From Clostridium algifaecis (GTDB taxonomy: Bacteria; Bacillota; Clostridia; Clostridiales; Clostridiaceae): a stretch of DNA of 64,000 nucleotides. Location of the stretch: the NCBI RefSeq assembly GCF_017874415.1, contig NZ_JAGGLM010000002.1, positions 124,001-188,000 on the forward strand. The letters are read 5' to 3'. Both the position numbers and the translations under genes were made by a program. Below the pieces are notes generated by a model. It worked only from the letters and a program-made list of their open reading frames with translations, did not search any database and was not told the origin of the DNA. Below, piece by piece: positions 25,910-35,177 of this stretch (positions within the stretch are counted from its first letter, which is position 1; each line of letters opens with the position of its first letter).

Positions 25910-27256
25910 TTGGCTGGCAAAATAAAAAAAATTATCGATGATATTATTAAACGTAGGTCTAAGGGCAATCCGGCTATTGCAGAAATGACTAAAGCTAAAT
26001 TTATTTTAAAAGGTATTAATCCAAATAAATTTGATAGTTACTCTGAGGATGACCCTGTAATTATAGAAAAACTTTTTAAAATTTCTAAACAAATGGATTC
26101 AAAAAATTCAAAATATGATGGAATCAATATAAAATATGCATTTTCAACTGAATTTTCAGAAAAAGAAGTTGCAGCAGATATTAAAAGTAAGTTAAATGTT
26201 TATAACGCTAAGATAATAATATATTTTGCTTCTTCTAATTTTGACCAATATAACCTTAGTAATTTAATGAAAGAAGCTTTTAAGGATTGTATAGTAGTTG
26301 GATGTTCTACTTCTGGTGAAATAGTAAGTGGTAAATTATTAAAAAACTCTGTTGTAGCAATGGCCTTAAATTCAAATATTGTTTCTGATGTAAAAGTGGA
26401 AGTAATTGAAAATATGAAAAAAAATTTAAACGTGGAGGCAGCATTTACTTCTTTTGAAGAATACTTTAACGAGAGTTCATATATGATGAATACAACAAAA
26501 TTTGTAGGTATAATTCTAATAGATGGTGTGAGCAAGAAAGAAGAAAAAATTATGGACTTAATTGGCAATAGAACTAATGTTTTCTTTGTTGGCGGCTCTG
26601 CTGGAGATGATTGTAGATTTTTAAAGACATATGTTTGTGCAAATGGAAAAGCATATACTGATTCAGCAGTTCTTATAATGCTTAAGATAAATGATAATAC
26701 TGAATTCAGCATTATTAAGACTCAAAGTTTTAAGTGCTTAGATACTGTATTGACTGCAAATGAGGTAAATGAAGAAAATAGAGAAGTTATTGAATTTAAT
26801 AACAGACCAGCTATTTTGGCATATGCAGATGCTGTAGGAGCAGACTCAATTGAAGATGCAAAAAGACATTTTATGACCAATCCTGTAGGTTTATTAATAG
26901 GAAAAAATAATATATTTGTAAGGAGCCCACAGCAAGTAAAGGGTACAAGCATACTATTTTATTGCAATATACTAAAGGGGATGGAAGTTAGATTGCTTCA
27001 ATCTACCAATATTATTGAGGATACTAAAAAAGCAATTAAAGATGAAGTTGATGAATTTGGAAAAATTGATGGAATTATAAATTTTAATTGTATAGAGCGT
27101 ACACTTCAATTGGAGAAAAAAAATCTTGAAAAAGAATATGGCGAACTGTTTAGTGATATTCCTACCATTGGTTTTTCTTGTTATGGTGAAGAATTTATAG
27201 GTCATGTAAGTCAAACAGCTACTATGCTGGCCTTTAGATCAAAAACAAACATATAA
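25910..27256 (+). CDS. FIST domain sensory protein (FIST N and FIST C)
   Basis: A soluble protein of 448 residues. FIST domains are predicted to bind small ligands, perhaps amino acids, and occur fused or next to signal-transduction modules. The N-terminal FIST region shows IIIYFASSNFDQY, CIVVGCSTSGEIVSG and FFVGGSAGDDCRF. The C-terminal domain shows HFMTNPVGLLIG and FNCIERTLQLEKKN. About 85 residues precede the domain, longer than in the second FIST gene of this window. The start is TTG at 25910 behind AAAGGGG. The next gene, 79 bases downstream, is a histidine kinase, and the two probably form one signalling unit. Confidence 0.88.
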   Translation: MAGKIKKIIDDIIKRRSKGNPAIAEMTKAKFILKGINPNKFDSYSEDDPVIIEKLFKISKQMDSKNSKYDGINIKYAFSTEFSEKEVAADIKSKLNVYNAKIIIYFASSNFDQYNLSNLMKEAFKDCIVVGCSTSGEIVSGKLLKNSVVAMALNSNIVSDVKVEVIENMKKNLNVEAAFTSFEEYFNESSYMMNTTKFVGIILIDGVSKKEEKIMDLIGNRTNVFFVGGSAGDDCRFLKTYVCANGKAYTDSAVLIMLKINDNTEFSIIKTQSFKCLDTVLTANEVNEENREVIEFNNRPAILAYADAVGADSIEDAKRHFMTNPVGLLIGKNNIFVRSPQQVKGTSILFYCNILKGMEVRLLQSTNIIEDTKKAIKDEVDEFGKIDGIINFNCIERTLQLEKKNLEKEYGELFSDIPTIGFSCYGEEFIGHVSQTATMLAFRSKTNI

Positions 27257-27335
27257 AAGAAAATATTTACATAATTATTAAAAGAAAGTATAGATGAAAT
27301 CTTGAATAAAATCTTGTGAAATGGGGAAATAAATC

Positions 27336-29093
27336 ATGGATAGTGTACTTATTACTGATGATTCTTATTATAATACGGAAACGTTGATTAGTATCCTTAA
27401 ACCAAATGGATATAAGGTAAGAAGTTCTCTAAGTTATGAAGCAGGGCTGAAATCTGCATTGGAAAATCCACCTGATATAATCTTACTTAAAACTAATATA
27501 TGCAATATGGATGGATATAAAGCTTGTGAAATTTTAAAAGATTATGAGAATCTAAGGGAAATTCCAATTATTTTTATTATCAGTGAAAATGAAACTATTG
27601 ACAAGAATAAGGTATTTACTTCTAAAGCTGTGGATTATATAACTATGCCATTTAATTGTAAAGAAGTTTTAGCTCGTATTAAAACTCATCTACAATTACG
27701 ATTTATGAGTCTTAAAATGGAAAAATTGATGAAAATGAATAATGATATGCAAAAACAGGTTGAGGAAAGAAATAAGCAGCTGGAAGAAATAACTCAAGAA
27801 CTTAGGGAATTTAATGTTGTATTAGATAAAGAAATTACTGAACGTACAAAAACTGAAGAAGCTCTGAGGGAAAGTGAGAAAAAATTCCGCTATTCTGTAC
27901 AGGAAGCACCAGTACCTATAATGTTATATGCTGATGATGGTGAAGTGATAAAGGTCAATAGTGCATGGGCTGATATCACAGGATATACGATTAAAGATAT
28001 TCCAACAACATCTGAGTGGGCGAAGGTATCTGATATATTTAAAGAGAATTTACAAAATGTTGAATTTAGTACATTTAGTTTGGATGAAAAGCAAAATAAC
28101 GGGGAATATTCTGTGAAAACGAAAAATGAAGGTATAAGAATTTGGAACTTTTATTCAGCATGTATTGGAAGATTAGATGATGGACGTAATATGCTAGTTA
28201 AAGTGGCTATGGACATAACTGAAAAAAAGCGTATTGATGAATTAAAAAAGCGTATTGAAGAAGAAAAGGTTAAATTAAATGAGATTAAAGAGTATGATAG
28301 AATTAGAACGGATTTTTTTGCTAACATTTCTCATGAATTAAGAACTCCAATTAATGTTATTTTTTCTGCTATACAGGTGCATAATATCAAACTAAAAGAT
28401 TGTATTTGGAAGGATGCTTCTATAGACAAATATAAATATACGAATATAATGAAGCAAAATTGTTATCGCCTTTTGAGGTTGGTTAATAATTTGATTGATA
28501 TAACAAAGATAGATTCTGGATATTTTTCCATAAATGAAACTAATAATAATATAGTAAGTCTCATAGAGGATATAACTCTTTCTGTAGCTGATTATATAGA
28601 AAACAAAGGCTTATCTGTAGTATTTGATACAGATGTGGAGGAAAAAATTATTGCTTGTGATCCAGGAAAAATAGAACGAATTATTTTGAATTTATTATCA
28701 AATGCAATAAAGTTTACTCCTTGTGGAGGCAATATTATGGTTAATGTGGAAGATGGCGTTGAAAATATTTGTATAAAGGTAAAAGATACTGGAAAAGGCA
28801 TTCCTAAAGAAAAATTGAATTTTATATTTGAACGCTTTATGCAGGTTGATAAATCTCTTACAAGAGAGCATGAAGGGAGTGGAATAGGACTTTCACTGGT
28901 AAAGGCATTAGTAGAACTACATGGTGGAGATATATCAGTAAAAAGCAAAGAAGGTTATGGAACTGAATTTATTGTACATATTCCATGTAAACTAGTAGAT
29001 AGTGAAACTTCTAATGATAAATCATGTGATAATACAATAGATGAAAACCGTATTGAAAAAATTAAATTGGAATTCTCCGATATATACAATTAA
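27336..29093 (+). CDS. Sensor histidine kinase with N-terminal degenerate receiver and PAS domain
   Basis: The 585-residue cytoplasmic protein has, in order, a receiver-like domain (1-125), a coiled coil (about 130-180), a PAS domain (about 185-295), a second short coil, a DHp domain with phospho-acceptor His in NISHELRTP, and an HATPase domain (LNLLSNAIKFT, VKDTGKGIP, GSGIGLSLVK). The receiver keeps the acidic pair (ITDDS) but the phospho-accepting Asp is Lys52 (ILLKTNICNMDG) and the conserved Lys before Pro is Met104 (YITMPF). It therefore should not accept phosphate. No membrane segment is seen. It lies just after a FIST gene; its response regulator is not in the window. Confidence 0.92.
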   Translation: MDSVLITDDSYYNTETLISILKPNGYKVRSSLSYEAGLKSALENPPDIILLKTNICNMDGYKACEILKDYENLREIPIIFIISENETIDKNKVFTSKAVDYITMPFNCKEVLARIKTHLQLRFMSLKMEKLMKMNNDMQKQVEERNKQLEEITQELREFNVVLDKEITERTKTEEALRESEKKFRYSVQEAPVPIMLYADDGEVIKVNSAWADITGYTIKDIPTTSEWAKVSDIFKENLQNVEFSTFSLDEKQNNGEYSVKTKNEGIRIWNFYSACIGRLDDGRNMLVKVAMDITEKKRIDELKKRIEEEKVKLNEIKEYDRIRTDFFANISHELRTPINVIFSAIQVHNIKLKDCIWKDASIDKYKYTNIMKQNCYRLLRLVNNLIDITKIDSGYFSINETNNNIVSLIEDITLSVADYIENKGLSVVFDTDVEEKIIACDPGKIERIILNLLSNAIKFTPCGGNIMVNVEDGVENICIKVKDTGKGIPKEKLNFIFERFMQVDKSLTREHEGSGIGLSLVKALVELHGGDISVKSKEGYGTEFIVHIPCKLVDSETSNDKSCDNTIDENRIEKIKLEFSDIYN

Positions 29094-29100
29094 AAATAAT

Positions 29101-29145
29101 GGACTGATAATAGATTTATATAAAATAATAATCTATCATCAATCC
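29101..29145. terminator. Bidirectional hairpin between the kinase and enoate reductase genes
   Basis: GGACTGATAATAGATT pairs with AATCTATCATCAATCC (16 positions, two mismatches) around a 13-base AT loop, in the 84-bp gap of two convergent genes. No long T-run. Confidence 0.6.
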
Positions 29146-29177
29146 AGTTATATTTGAAATTACTAAACTTTTATTAT

Positions 29178-31181
29178 CTAACAGTTAAGGCCAATTTCGT
29201 TAGCACTCCAGATGGCATCCATTATATTAGCAGCTTGATATGCATCACCAATTATATATAAATCGGCAATTTTACCATGAAGTTTGTTGTACAATTCTCT
29301 ATCAGATTTAAAACCAACAGCTATTGCAACTGTATCAGCGGACATACTTTGTTTTTTAAATTTATTGCTAATAAGTATGGCACCATCATCAGTTACTTCA
29401 AGTAAAGAGTTATTTGTAATAGTTTTTACATTATATTTCTTAAGGAGATCTATAAGCATGATCTTATTCATATGTGGAATTGGTTTTCCAGCACTCAATA
29501 TGCTGTCCTTTGATTCAACAATTGTAACTTTTTTACCTTGTTTTGCAAGGTAAAGAGCTGTTTCACATCCGACAAGTCCGCCGCCTATCATGAGTATATT
29601 TTCGCCAGCTTTCTTTTTGCCATTTAAAATTTCAACTGCTGTTGCCACTTTATCTTTTTCTATACCTGGTAAGTTTAGCCTAATTTCTTTTGCACCTGTT
29701 GCAATAATAACAATATCGGGCTTTTCTTTTTCTACAAGTTCCTCTGTTACTTTTGTATTTAAAACCACTTCAATTTGAAGTTCTTTAATTTCATTTTTGT
29801 ACCAGGCGATTAATCTTCTGTCATCTACTTTAAAATCAGGTACTGAACCCGGAATAACTTCGCCGCCAAGTTCATTTGTACTTTCATAAATTGTAACTTT
29901 ATGTCCTCTCATTGAAGAAGTTATTGCAGCTTCCATTCCTGCAACTCCGCCACCTACTATCAATACTTTTTTTGATTTAAGAGCAGGTTTTATTTCATAA
30001 TATCTTTCTCTTCCAGCAGCAGGGTTTACTGCGCAACTCAAAGGTTTTCCTTCAAATCCTCTTCCAAGGCACCCAGCATGGCAGGCAATACAAGGACGAA
30101 TTCTTTCAGGATGATTTGTAAGAACTTTTTTAGGCCAGTATGGATCTGAAAGGAGCGGTCTTCCAAGTCCAATCATATCAGCAGCTTCATCATCAAGAGC
30201 TCTTTCAGCATCTTCAGGTATGCCTAGTTTTCCTGCAACTATAACAGGTATGTTTACAACTTTTTTCAATTCTTTAGTGTACGGAAGATATAACCCATTT
30301 TTTTGATAAACAGGTGGATGAGACCAGTACCATGCATCATATGTTCCTATATCTGTATTAAGTTCATCATATCCTGCTGCCTCAAGAATTTTTGCAGCTT
30401 CAAGTCCTTCCTTTAAATCACGACCTTTATCAATATAATCTTCGCCTGGAAGTCCGCCTTGTCTCCAATCCTTTATGCAACTTTTAACACTATATCTCAA
30501 GCCAACAGGAAAATCTTCTCCTACGGCGGCTTTAATTCCTTGTACTATTTCTATAGGAAGTTCAAGTCTTCCTCTTAAATCTCCGCCATATTTATCTGTT
30601 CTTCTATTGAATATTGAAAGTGTAAATTGGTCAAGTAAGTATCCCTCATGTACTGCATGTATTTCAACACCATCAAATCCAGCCTTTTTTGCAATAATGG
30701 CACTTTCGATAAATTTTGTAACTACCCATTCTACTTCTGAAGTTGTAAGTGCTCTACAGGTAACAGTTGGATCCCAATAATTTGGAATATCTGAAGCAGA
30801 AACAGGCTGAGACGTTAAAAGTGCTCCAGGTGCACCGCTTCGCCCAAAACCCATTGTTAACTGTAAAAATATTTTTGAACCGTAAGCATGAACCCGTTCT
30901 GTCATTTCTGAGGAGGTCATTAAAAATCTTCCTGGATTTATTGAGACAATTGGAATTATACCAGGTACAACTTTGTCTAGCTCGTTCTCAACTTTTGTAA
31001 TACTCGTTATAATAAGTCCTGTACCACCTTTAGCTCTTTCCACGTAATAGTCAATAGCCCTTTGATTATAACATCCTTCATTATCGACAAGTCCAAAAGC
31101 TCCCATAGGTGCCATTGATATTTTGTTTTTTACTTCTACATTACCTATTTTGATAGGTTTAAACAAAGAATTATTTTTCAT
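29178..31181 (-). CDS. enr: 2-enoate reductase
   Basis: The 667-residue protein has the length and sequence of the clostridial enoate reductases, oxygen-sensitive enzymes that reduce the C=C bond of 2-enoates such as cinnamate or crotonate with NADH. Residues 1-370 form an old-yellow-enzyme TIM barrel (IKIGNVEVKNKISMAPMGAF, GVEIHAVHEGYLLDQFTL). A [4Fe-4S] site follows (CIACHAGC with a fourth Cys in LSCAVNP), then FAD and NAD(H) Rossmann regions (VLIVGGGVAGMEAA, LMIGGGLVGCETALYL). I start at the ATG at 31181, behind GGGAGGT; an upstream in-frame start at 31199 gives six extra residues. Transcribed alone. Confidence 0.93.
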   Translation of the reverse strand: MKNNSLFKPIKIGNVEVKNKISMAPMGAFGLVDNEGCYNQRAIDYYVERAKGGTGLIITSITKVENELDKVVPGIIPIVSINPGRFLMTSSEMTERVHAYGSKIFLQLTMGFGRSGAPGALLTSQPVSASDIPNYWDPTVTCRALTTSEVEWVVTKFIESAIIAKKAGFDGVEIHAVHEGYLLDQFTLSIFNRRTDKYGGDLRGRLELPIEIVQGIKAAVGEDFPVGLRYSVKSCIKDWRQGGLPGEDYIDKGRDLKEGLEAAKILEAAGYDELNTDIGTYDAWYWSHPPVYQKNGLYLPYTKELKKVVNIPVIVAGKLGIPEDAERALDDEAADMIGLGRPLLSDPYWPKKVLTNHPERIRPCIACHAGCLGRGFEGKPLSCAVNPAAGRERYYEIKPALKSKKVLIVGGGVAGMEAAITSSMRGHKVTIYESTNELGGEVIPGSVPDFKVDDRRLIAWYKNEIKELQIEVVLNTKVTEELVEKEKPDIVIIATGAKEIRLNLPGIEKDKVATAVEILNGKKKAGENILMIGGGLVGCETALYLAKQGKKVTIVESKDSILSAGKPIPHMNKIMLIDLLKKYNVKTITNNSLLEVTDDGAILISNKFKKQSMSADTVAIAVGFKSDRELYNKLHGKIADLYIIGDAYQAANIMDAIWSANEIGLNC

Positions 31182-31634
31182 ACTACTTACCTCCCTCATA
31201 CATTTTTAAATTTAAACATTAGTATTTTTATATTTTACTTTACTGTTACATAAACGATTACATTACATAGAATAAAAATGTATCAGCAAAGTTAATAACA
31301 TATTTTAAATAAACATAAATTACAGGGAAATAAAAATTTTGAAATTATGAAAGTAAAAAAGAAGTATTTACTATTTAAATTATACTACTTAAGATAAGGT
31401 AATGTTAATAGCATATAAATATCATATTTCAACAAATTTTACTATTTAAAAGCAAATAATAATAAATTCTAAGTAAATACCATAAAGTAAACGATTTTTC
31501 TAATGCTTATTTACCTATACTATATTTTAAAAACTAATATGAATTTTAGCATATATTATGGTAACATATGCTGTATAAACTTGAAAATAATTAAAAACAT
31601 AATAAATAGTTAAAGTTGAGGAGGAAATAATGTA
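31182..31634. other. AT-rich divergent intergenic region
   Basis: This region separates the divergent enoate reductase and pentapeptide-repeat genes. I see no coding frame of note. One short dyad, AGCATAT/ATATGCT (31548-31572), lies about 65 bases before the plus-strand gene and could be an operator. Confidence 0.5.
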
Positions 31635-32288
31635 ATGATGAGTAAAAACAATACAAAAATATTAAGCCCAATAATTCCAAAAGAATTATCTGTGCTCAAA
31701 TTTCAAGAAGAAAATATATTAGATGAGATGTCATTTTCAGAAGTAATTTTAAATGATTGTCATATTGAAAATTGCAAAGCAGATAGAGTTTCTTTTGATA
31801 AAACAGTATTTAAGAATGTGAAATTTTCAAATACTTTACTTGAACACAGTGAGTTTATAAATGTAAGATTTGAAAATTGTGATTTATCAAATACAGATTT
31901 TATGGAGTCATCTATACATAGAGCAGAATTTATAAATTGTAAGCTTGTTGGTATTAATTTAAGTGAGTCTACACTTAGGAATGTTGTTTTTAATGGGTGT
32001 AGTGGCAGGTATGGTTCTTTTAGATTTACAGATTGTAGACAAGTGTTATTTAATAATTGTGATTTTGGTTTTTCTGATTTTCAGGATAGCAAATTTTTAA
32101 AAGTTGAGTTTAAAAATACAGATATGACCCAGTGTCAATTTTTTGGTATAGGTCTTGAAGGAATAGATTTTAGAAGCTGTAAAATTGATGGAATGTCAGC
32201 TAGAATTGAAGATGTAAAAGGAATCGTAGTAACACCTATACAGGCTATTTCAATTTCAAAGCTGCTTGGTATTATAATTAAAGAATAG
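31635..32288 (+). CDS. Pentapeptide-repeat protein
   Basis: The 217-residue protein is built mostly of pentapeptide repeats, which stack into a right-handed square beta-helix. Runs such as ADRVSFDKTVFKNVKFSNT and FENCDLSNTDFMESS show the central Leu/Phe every five residues. A short helical C-terminus (IQAISISKLLGIIIKE) could mediate dimerisation. Some pentapeptide proteins mimic DNA and protect gyrase (Qnr, MfpA), but the family is functionally diverse and no specific role can be given. GAGGAGG precedes the start; ATGs at 31635 and 31638 are both usable. Confidence 0.87.
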   Translation: MMSKNNTKILSPIIPKELSVLKFQEENILDEMSFSEVILNDCHIENCKADRVSFDKTVFKNVKFSNTLLEHSEFINVRFENCDLSNTDFMESSIHRAEFINCKLVGINLSESTLRNVVFNGCSGRYGSFRFTDCRQVLFNNCDFGFSDFQDSKFLKVEFKNTDMTQCQFFGIGLEGIDFRSCKIDGMSARIEDVKGIVVTPIQAISISKLLGIIIKE

Positions 32289-32394
32289 CAGGAGGGTATA
32301 TTGAATCAAGAAATGAGCTTGTACTTTTTAAGATGAGATAATATAATAATGATATATTTTAAATATATGAAATAAAGGAAAGGTATGTGATATT

Positions 32395-32682
32395 ATGGTT
32401 AAAGTTGTAGCGAAGGCTCATGTTAAGACTGGACAAACAGAAAAATTTAAAGAATTATCTTCTGAAATGATTAAAAAGAGTAGAAAAGAAGAGGCAAATA
32501 TAGCTTATGGTCTTTATCAAGATATTGAAGATAATCAAATACTAACTTTCATGGAAGAATGGAAGGACAAAGCTGGACTTGACAAGCACATGAAGACAGA
32601 TCATTTTGTAAATACTATGGCAAAACTTGTAGATCTACAAGAAAACGATATGGAAATAAATATATATACTATCTGTTTATAG
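32395..32682 (+). CDS. Antibiotic-biosynthesis-monooxygenase (ABM) fold protein
   Basis: A 95-residue dimeric alpha/beta-barrel protein like YgiN. The pattern VVAKAHVKTGQTEKFKELSS, YGLYQDIEDNQILTFMEEW and HMKTDHFVNTMAKL is typical, including the conserved ExW and H-x3-H-F segments. Family members act as quinol or haem-related monooxygenases or have unknown roles; in an anaerobe the substrate is unclear. AAAGGTATG lies upstream of the ATG. It stands alone, 106 bases after the pentapeptide gene, and is followed by a good terminator. Confidence 0.82.
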   Translation: MVKVVAKAHVKTGQTEKFKELSSEMIKKSRKEEANIAYGLYQDIEDNQILTFMEEWKDKAGLDKHMKTDHFVNTMAKLVDLQENDMEINIYTICL

Positions 32683-32709
32683 TATATTTAGTTACAAATG
32701 GTTTCTTAG

Positions 32710-32744
32710 AGAGATTGTTCTAAAAAAATTATAGGACAATCTCT
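32710..32744 (+). terminator. Terminator after the ABM gene
   Basis: AGAGATTGTTCT pairs with AGGACAATCTCT (12 bp, one G-U) around an 11-base loop and is followed by TTTC. It lies 28 bases after the stop codon. Confidence 0.8.
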
Positions 32745-32819
32745 TTTCTATTGTAGAATATTTTTTTATTTTTAAGAGACACTAATCTCAAGATTATATA
32801 ACCTTGAGGTGATGCAATA

Positions 32820-34256
32820 ATGAAAAACAAACGTAAAGGACTCTCAGCATGGCAAATTACAATGATGGCATTAGGAACCGTTATTGGAGGTTCTTTTTTT
32901 CTAGGATCATCTATAGCAATTCATGCTGCAGGACCTTCTGTAATAATTTCTTATATATTGGGTGGAATTTTAGTATATTTTATACTTCGTGCACTTTCAG
33001 AAATGACAGTATCTGATCCGTCACAGGATTCCTTTCGATCTTTTTCTGAAAAAGCTTTTGGACATAGAACAGGATTTGTTGTTGGATGGGTTTACTGGAC
33101 TGGAATGACTTTGGCTATGTCAAGTGAAGCTGTAGCAGTATCAATTTTGATGCGCAAATGGTTTCCAGGCATATCTACAGCAGTGTTTGGAAGTATAACC
33201 ATTATTAGTATTACTTTGCTTAATCTCCTGGGTGCCAGAAAATTAAGCAATCTGGAAAGTATTCTTGCAGCTTTTAAGCTTATGGCAATAATATTTTTTA
33301 TAATTACTGGAGTACTTCTAGTTACAGGAGTTATAGGTAAAGTTCCGGTAATTACTTTTAGCAAAATAACACATCAGCCTTTATTTCCTTCAGGAATAAA
33401 AGGTATTGCAGGAAGTATGCTCATAGTTATGTTTGCATATGCTGGATTTGAAATAATTGGTCTAGCTTCTTCAGAGGCAGATGATCCGCAAAACACAATT
33501 CCGAAAGCTATTAGATATACCACATTTAGTCTTGTTGGACTTTATATAATTTCCACTATTGTACTTATACTTTTAATTCCTACTGCAGCTGTTAGTGAAA
33601 ATGTCAGTCCAATGGTAATGGCTCTTAATAGTTGGGGAATAACTTGGGCAGGCAATGCTATGAATTTTGTTATGGTTACAGCCATACTTTCAACTATGCT
33701 TGCGGCCATGTTTGGACTTGGCAGAATGATTCGTTCCCTTGCAAATGAGAACTATGCTCCTGCTTGGTTAAAGGATAAAAAAGATGTACCTTATAGGGGA
33801 ATGCTATTTTCAGGTTTTACAATGCTTTTAGGGCTTGTAATTAGCTTTTTATTTCCAAGAGCTTATGTATTCCTTGTAAGCTCTGGCGGTTTTGCAGTGA
33901 TTTTTACATATATAATGATTGTTGCATCTGAAATTAAACTACGAAAGAATAATTTAAACATATATATTATTTCATGGATAACTTTAATAAGTCTGATTGT
34001 TATTCTTTTTAGTATGCCGTTTATTTCGGGACAGACATCAGGACTTATAGTAGGACTTATGATTATTGGCATATATTTACTGATATATACGATAATGAAA
34101 CCATATAAAAAGATTAGTAAAACAGCCGTTGATTACAACAGATTAAACAGGATAAGGCATCAATTAGGCTTAAATACAGAGTTTTCCAAAGAGTTATCAC
34201 ATGGCAAGAAAAAATTGTATAAACGCAGAAATAAAAAACATCATGATAAAAATTAA
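32820..34256 (+). CDS. Amino acid permease (APC superfamily)
   Basis: The 478-residue transporter has about twelve membrane helices. The family start GLSAWQITMMALGTVIGGSF forms the substrate-binding first helix, and helix 6 carries FAYAGFEIIGLASSEADDP with the usual acidic residues. The sequence is closest in style to the GABA/lysine/aromatic amino acid transporter group. The last 45 residues are cytoplasmic and strongly basic (KKKLYKRRNKKHHDKN), longer than common. GAGGTGAT precedes the ATG. Substrate not predictable. It converges with the DUF434 gene only 7 bases away. Confidence 0.88.
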   Translation: MKNKRKGLSAWQITMMALGTVIGGSFFLGSSIAIHAAGPSVIISYILGGILVYFILRALSEMTVSDPSQDSFRSFSEKAFGHRTGFVVGWVYWTGMTLAMSSEAVAVSILMRKWFPGISTAVFGSITIISITLLNLLGARKLSNLESILAAFKLMAIIFFIITGVLLVTGVIGKVPVITFSKITHQPLFPSGIKGIAGSMLIVMFAYAGFEIIGLASSEADDPQNTIPKAIRYTTFSLVGLYIISTIVLILLIPTAAVSENVSPMVMALNSWGITWAGNAMNFVMVTAILSTMLAAMFGLGRMIRSLANENYAPAWLKDKKDVPYRGMLFSGFTMLLGLVISFLFPRAYVFLVSSGGFAVIFTYIMIVASEIKLRKNNLNIYIISWITLISLIVILFSMPFISGQTSGLIVGLMIIGIYLLIYTIMKPYKKISKTAVDYNRLNRIRHQLGLNTEFSKELSHGKKKLYKRRNKKHHDKN

Positions 34257-34263
34257 AATTATA

Positions 34264-34989
34264 TTAATAACTAGTTAAATTTATTATGTGAGCTGAAGGA
34301 ATGTAATCATCTATTATTTTTTTAGCTATATTAAACCAACTTGTGCAGCTATCAAGTATAATAGAATCGCTTGTTACAATTCTTGGCATTTTAGAAAGAA
34401 TGGAATCAACCTTAGAGGAGAGTTCAACTTCTACCGGGATATTCCATTCTTTCGAATGTTCCAGAATAAAGGCTCCAAGCCTGCCTGAATTTGAAACTGC
34501 AGAATCTAGAAAAAAATTAGCTTTAGGTACAGATAAATTACTAAATTCTTTTCCTATTATATTTAGAACTGCATCTGTCTTATCTATAATCTTATAAGTA
34601 CCCCTAAGTCCTGCTATATCACGTATAGTGCCGTCATTACATAATAAAATTATTCCCCTGGAAATGGCAACTTCTAATGTTATGATTAGGTTAAAACCAT
34701 CTATGTATAAGCAGTCTTTAGAAGCAGATACTGGGTGAAGGCATTTTAATAGTCTATTTCTGCACTTTGTTTTTGGTGAGGTAGCTCTCTGTAGTGCATT
34801 CCGTTGCCTTGTTGAAAATTGATAATGATTGCCAACAAGTTCTATAACTGAATGTATATTATAATCTCTGTTTAAAAGCCAGAGCAGCTCTTTTTGTGCT
34901 TTTTGAAGTTTTAAAACAGCTTCACTTGAAAACCATATATTATCCTTGGGGCTGCTTCCACGATTAACTGATTTTAAATTGTATTTCAT
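34264..34989 (-). CDS. DUF434/DUF5616 family protein of unknown function
   Basis: The 241-residue protein resembles the conserved family COG2454. The N-terminal DUF434 part shows LLWLLNRDYNIHSVIELVGN followed by HYQFSTRQRNALQRATS. The C-terminal half begins LYIDGFNLIITLEVAISRG, with acidic residues in DGTIRDIAGLRGTY and FFLDSAVSNSGRLG, which resembles a PIN-like or other metal-dependent nuclease arrangement, but no activity is established. Such genes are common in archaea and scattered in clostridia. It is monocistronic and convergent with the permease gene. Confidence 0.75.
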   Translation of the reverse strand: MKYNLKSVNRGSSPKDNIWFSSEAVLKLQKAQKELLWLLNRDYNIHSVIELVGNHYQFSTRQRNALQRATSPKTKCRNRLLKCLHPVSASKDCLYIDGFNLIITLEVAISRGIILLCNDGTIRDIAGLRGTYKIIDKTDAVLNIIGKEFSNLSVPKANFFLDSAVSNSGRLGAFILEHSKEWNIPVEVELSSKVDSILSKMPRIVTSDSIILDSCTSWFNIAKKIIDDYIPSAHIINLTSY

Positions 34990-35177
34990 TTCAAAACACT
35001 TCCATTTCTCTCAGTTCATTATTTACGCTATGTTTTTAATAACAATATCGTACTATTATGTCTTATTAATGTATAGGGGAACGATTAAAAAAATTAGGTG
35101 CTTTTTTATTTCGAAATAAAATGAGAATAATATTATAGAATTTTTGGCAAAATATTTTTGAAGGGAGAGATAGAACA

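Noticed and set aside
27336-29093. Functional phosphorelay receiver domain
   Set aside because: The phospho-accepting Asp is replaced by Lys and the conserved switch Lys by Met.
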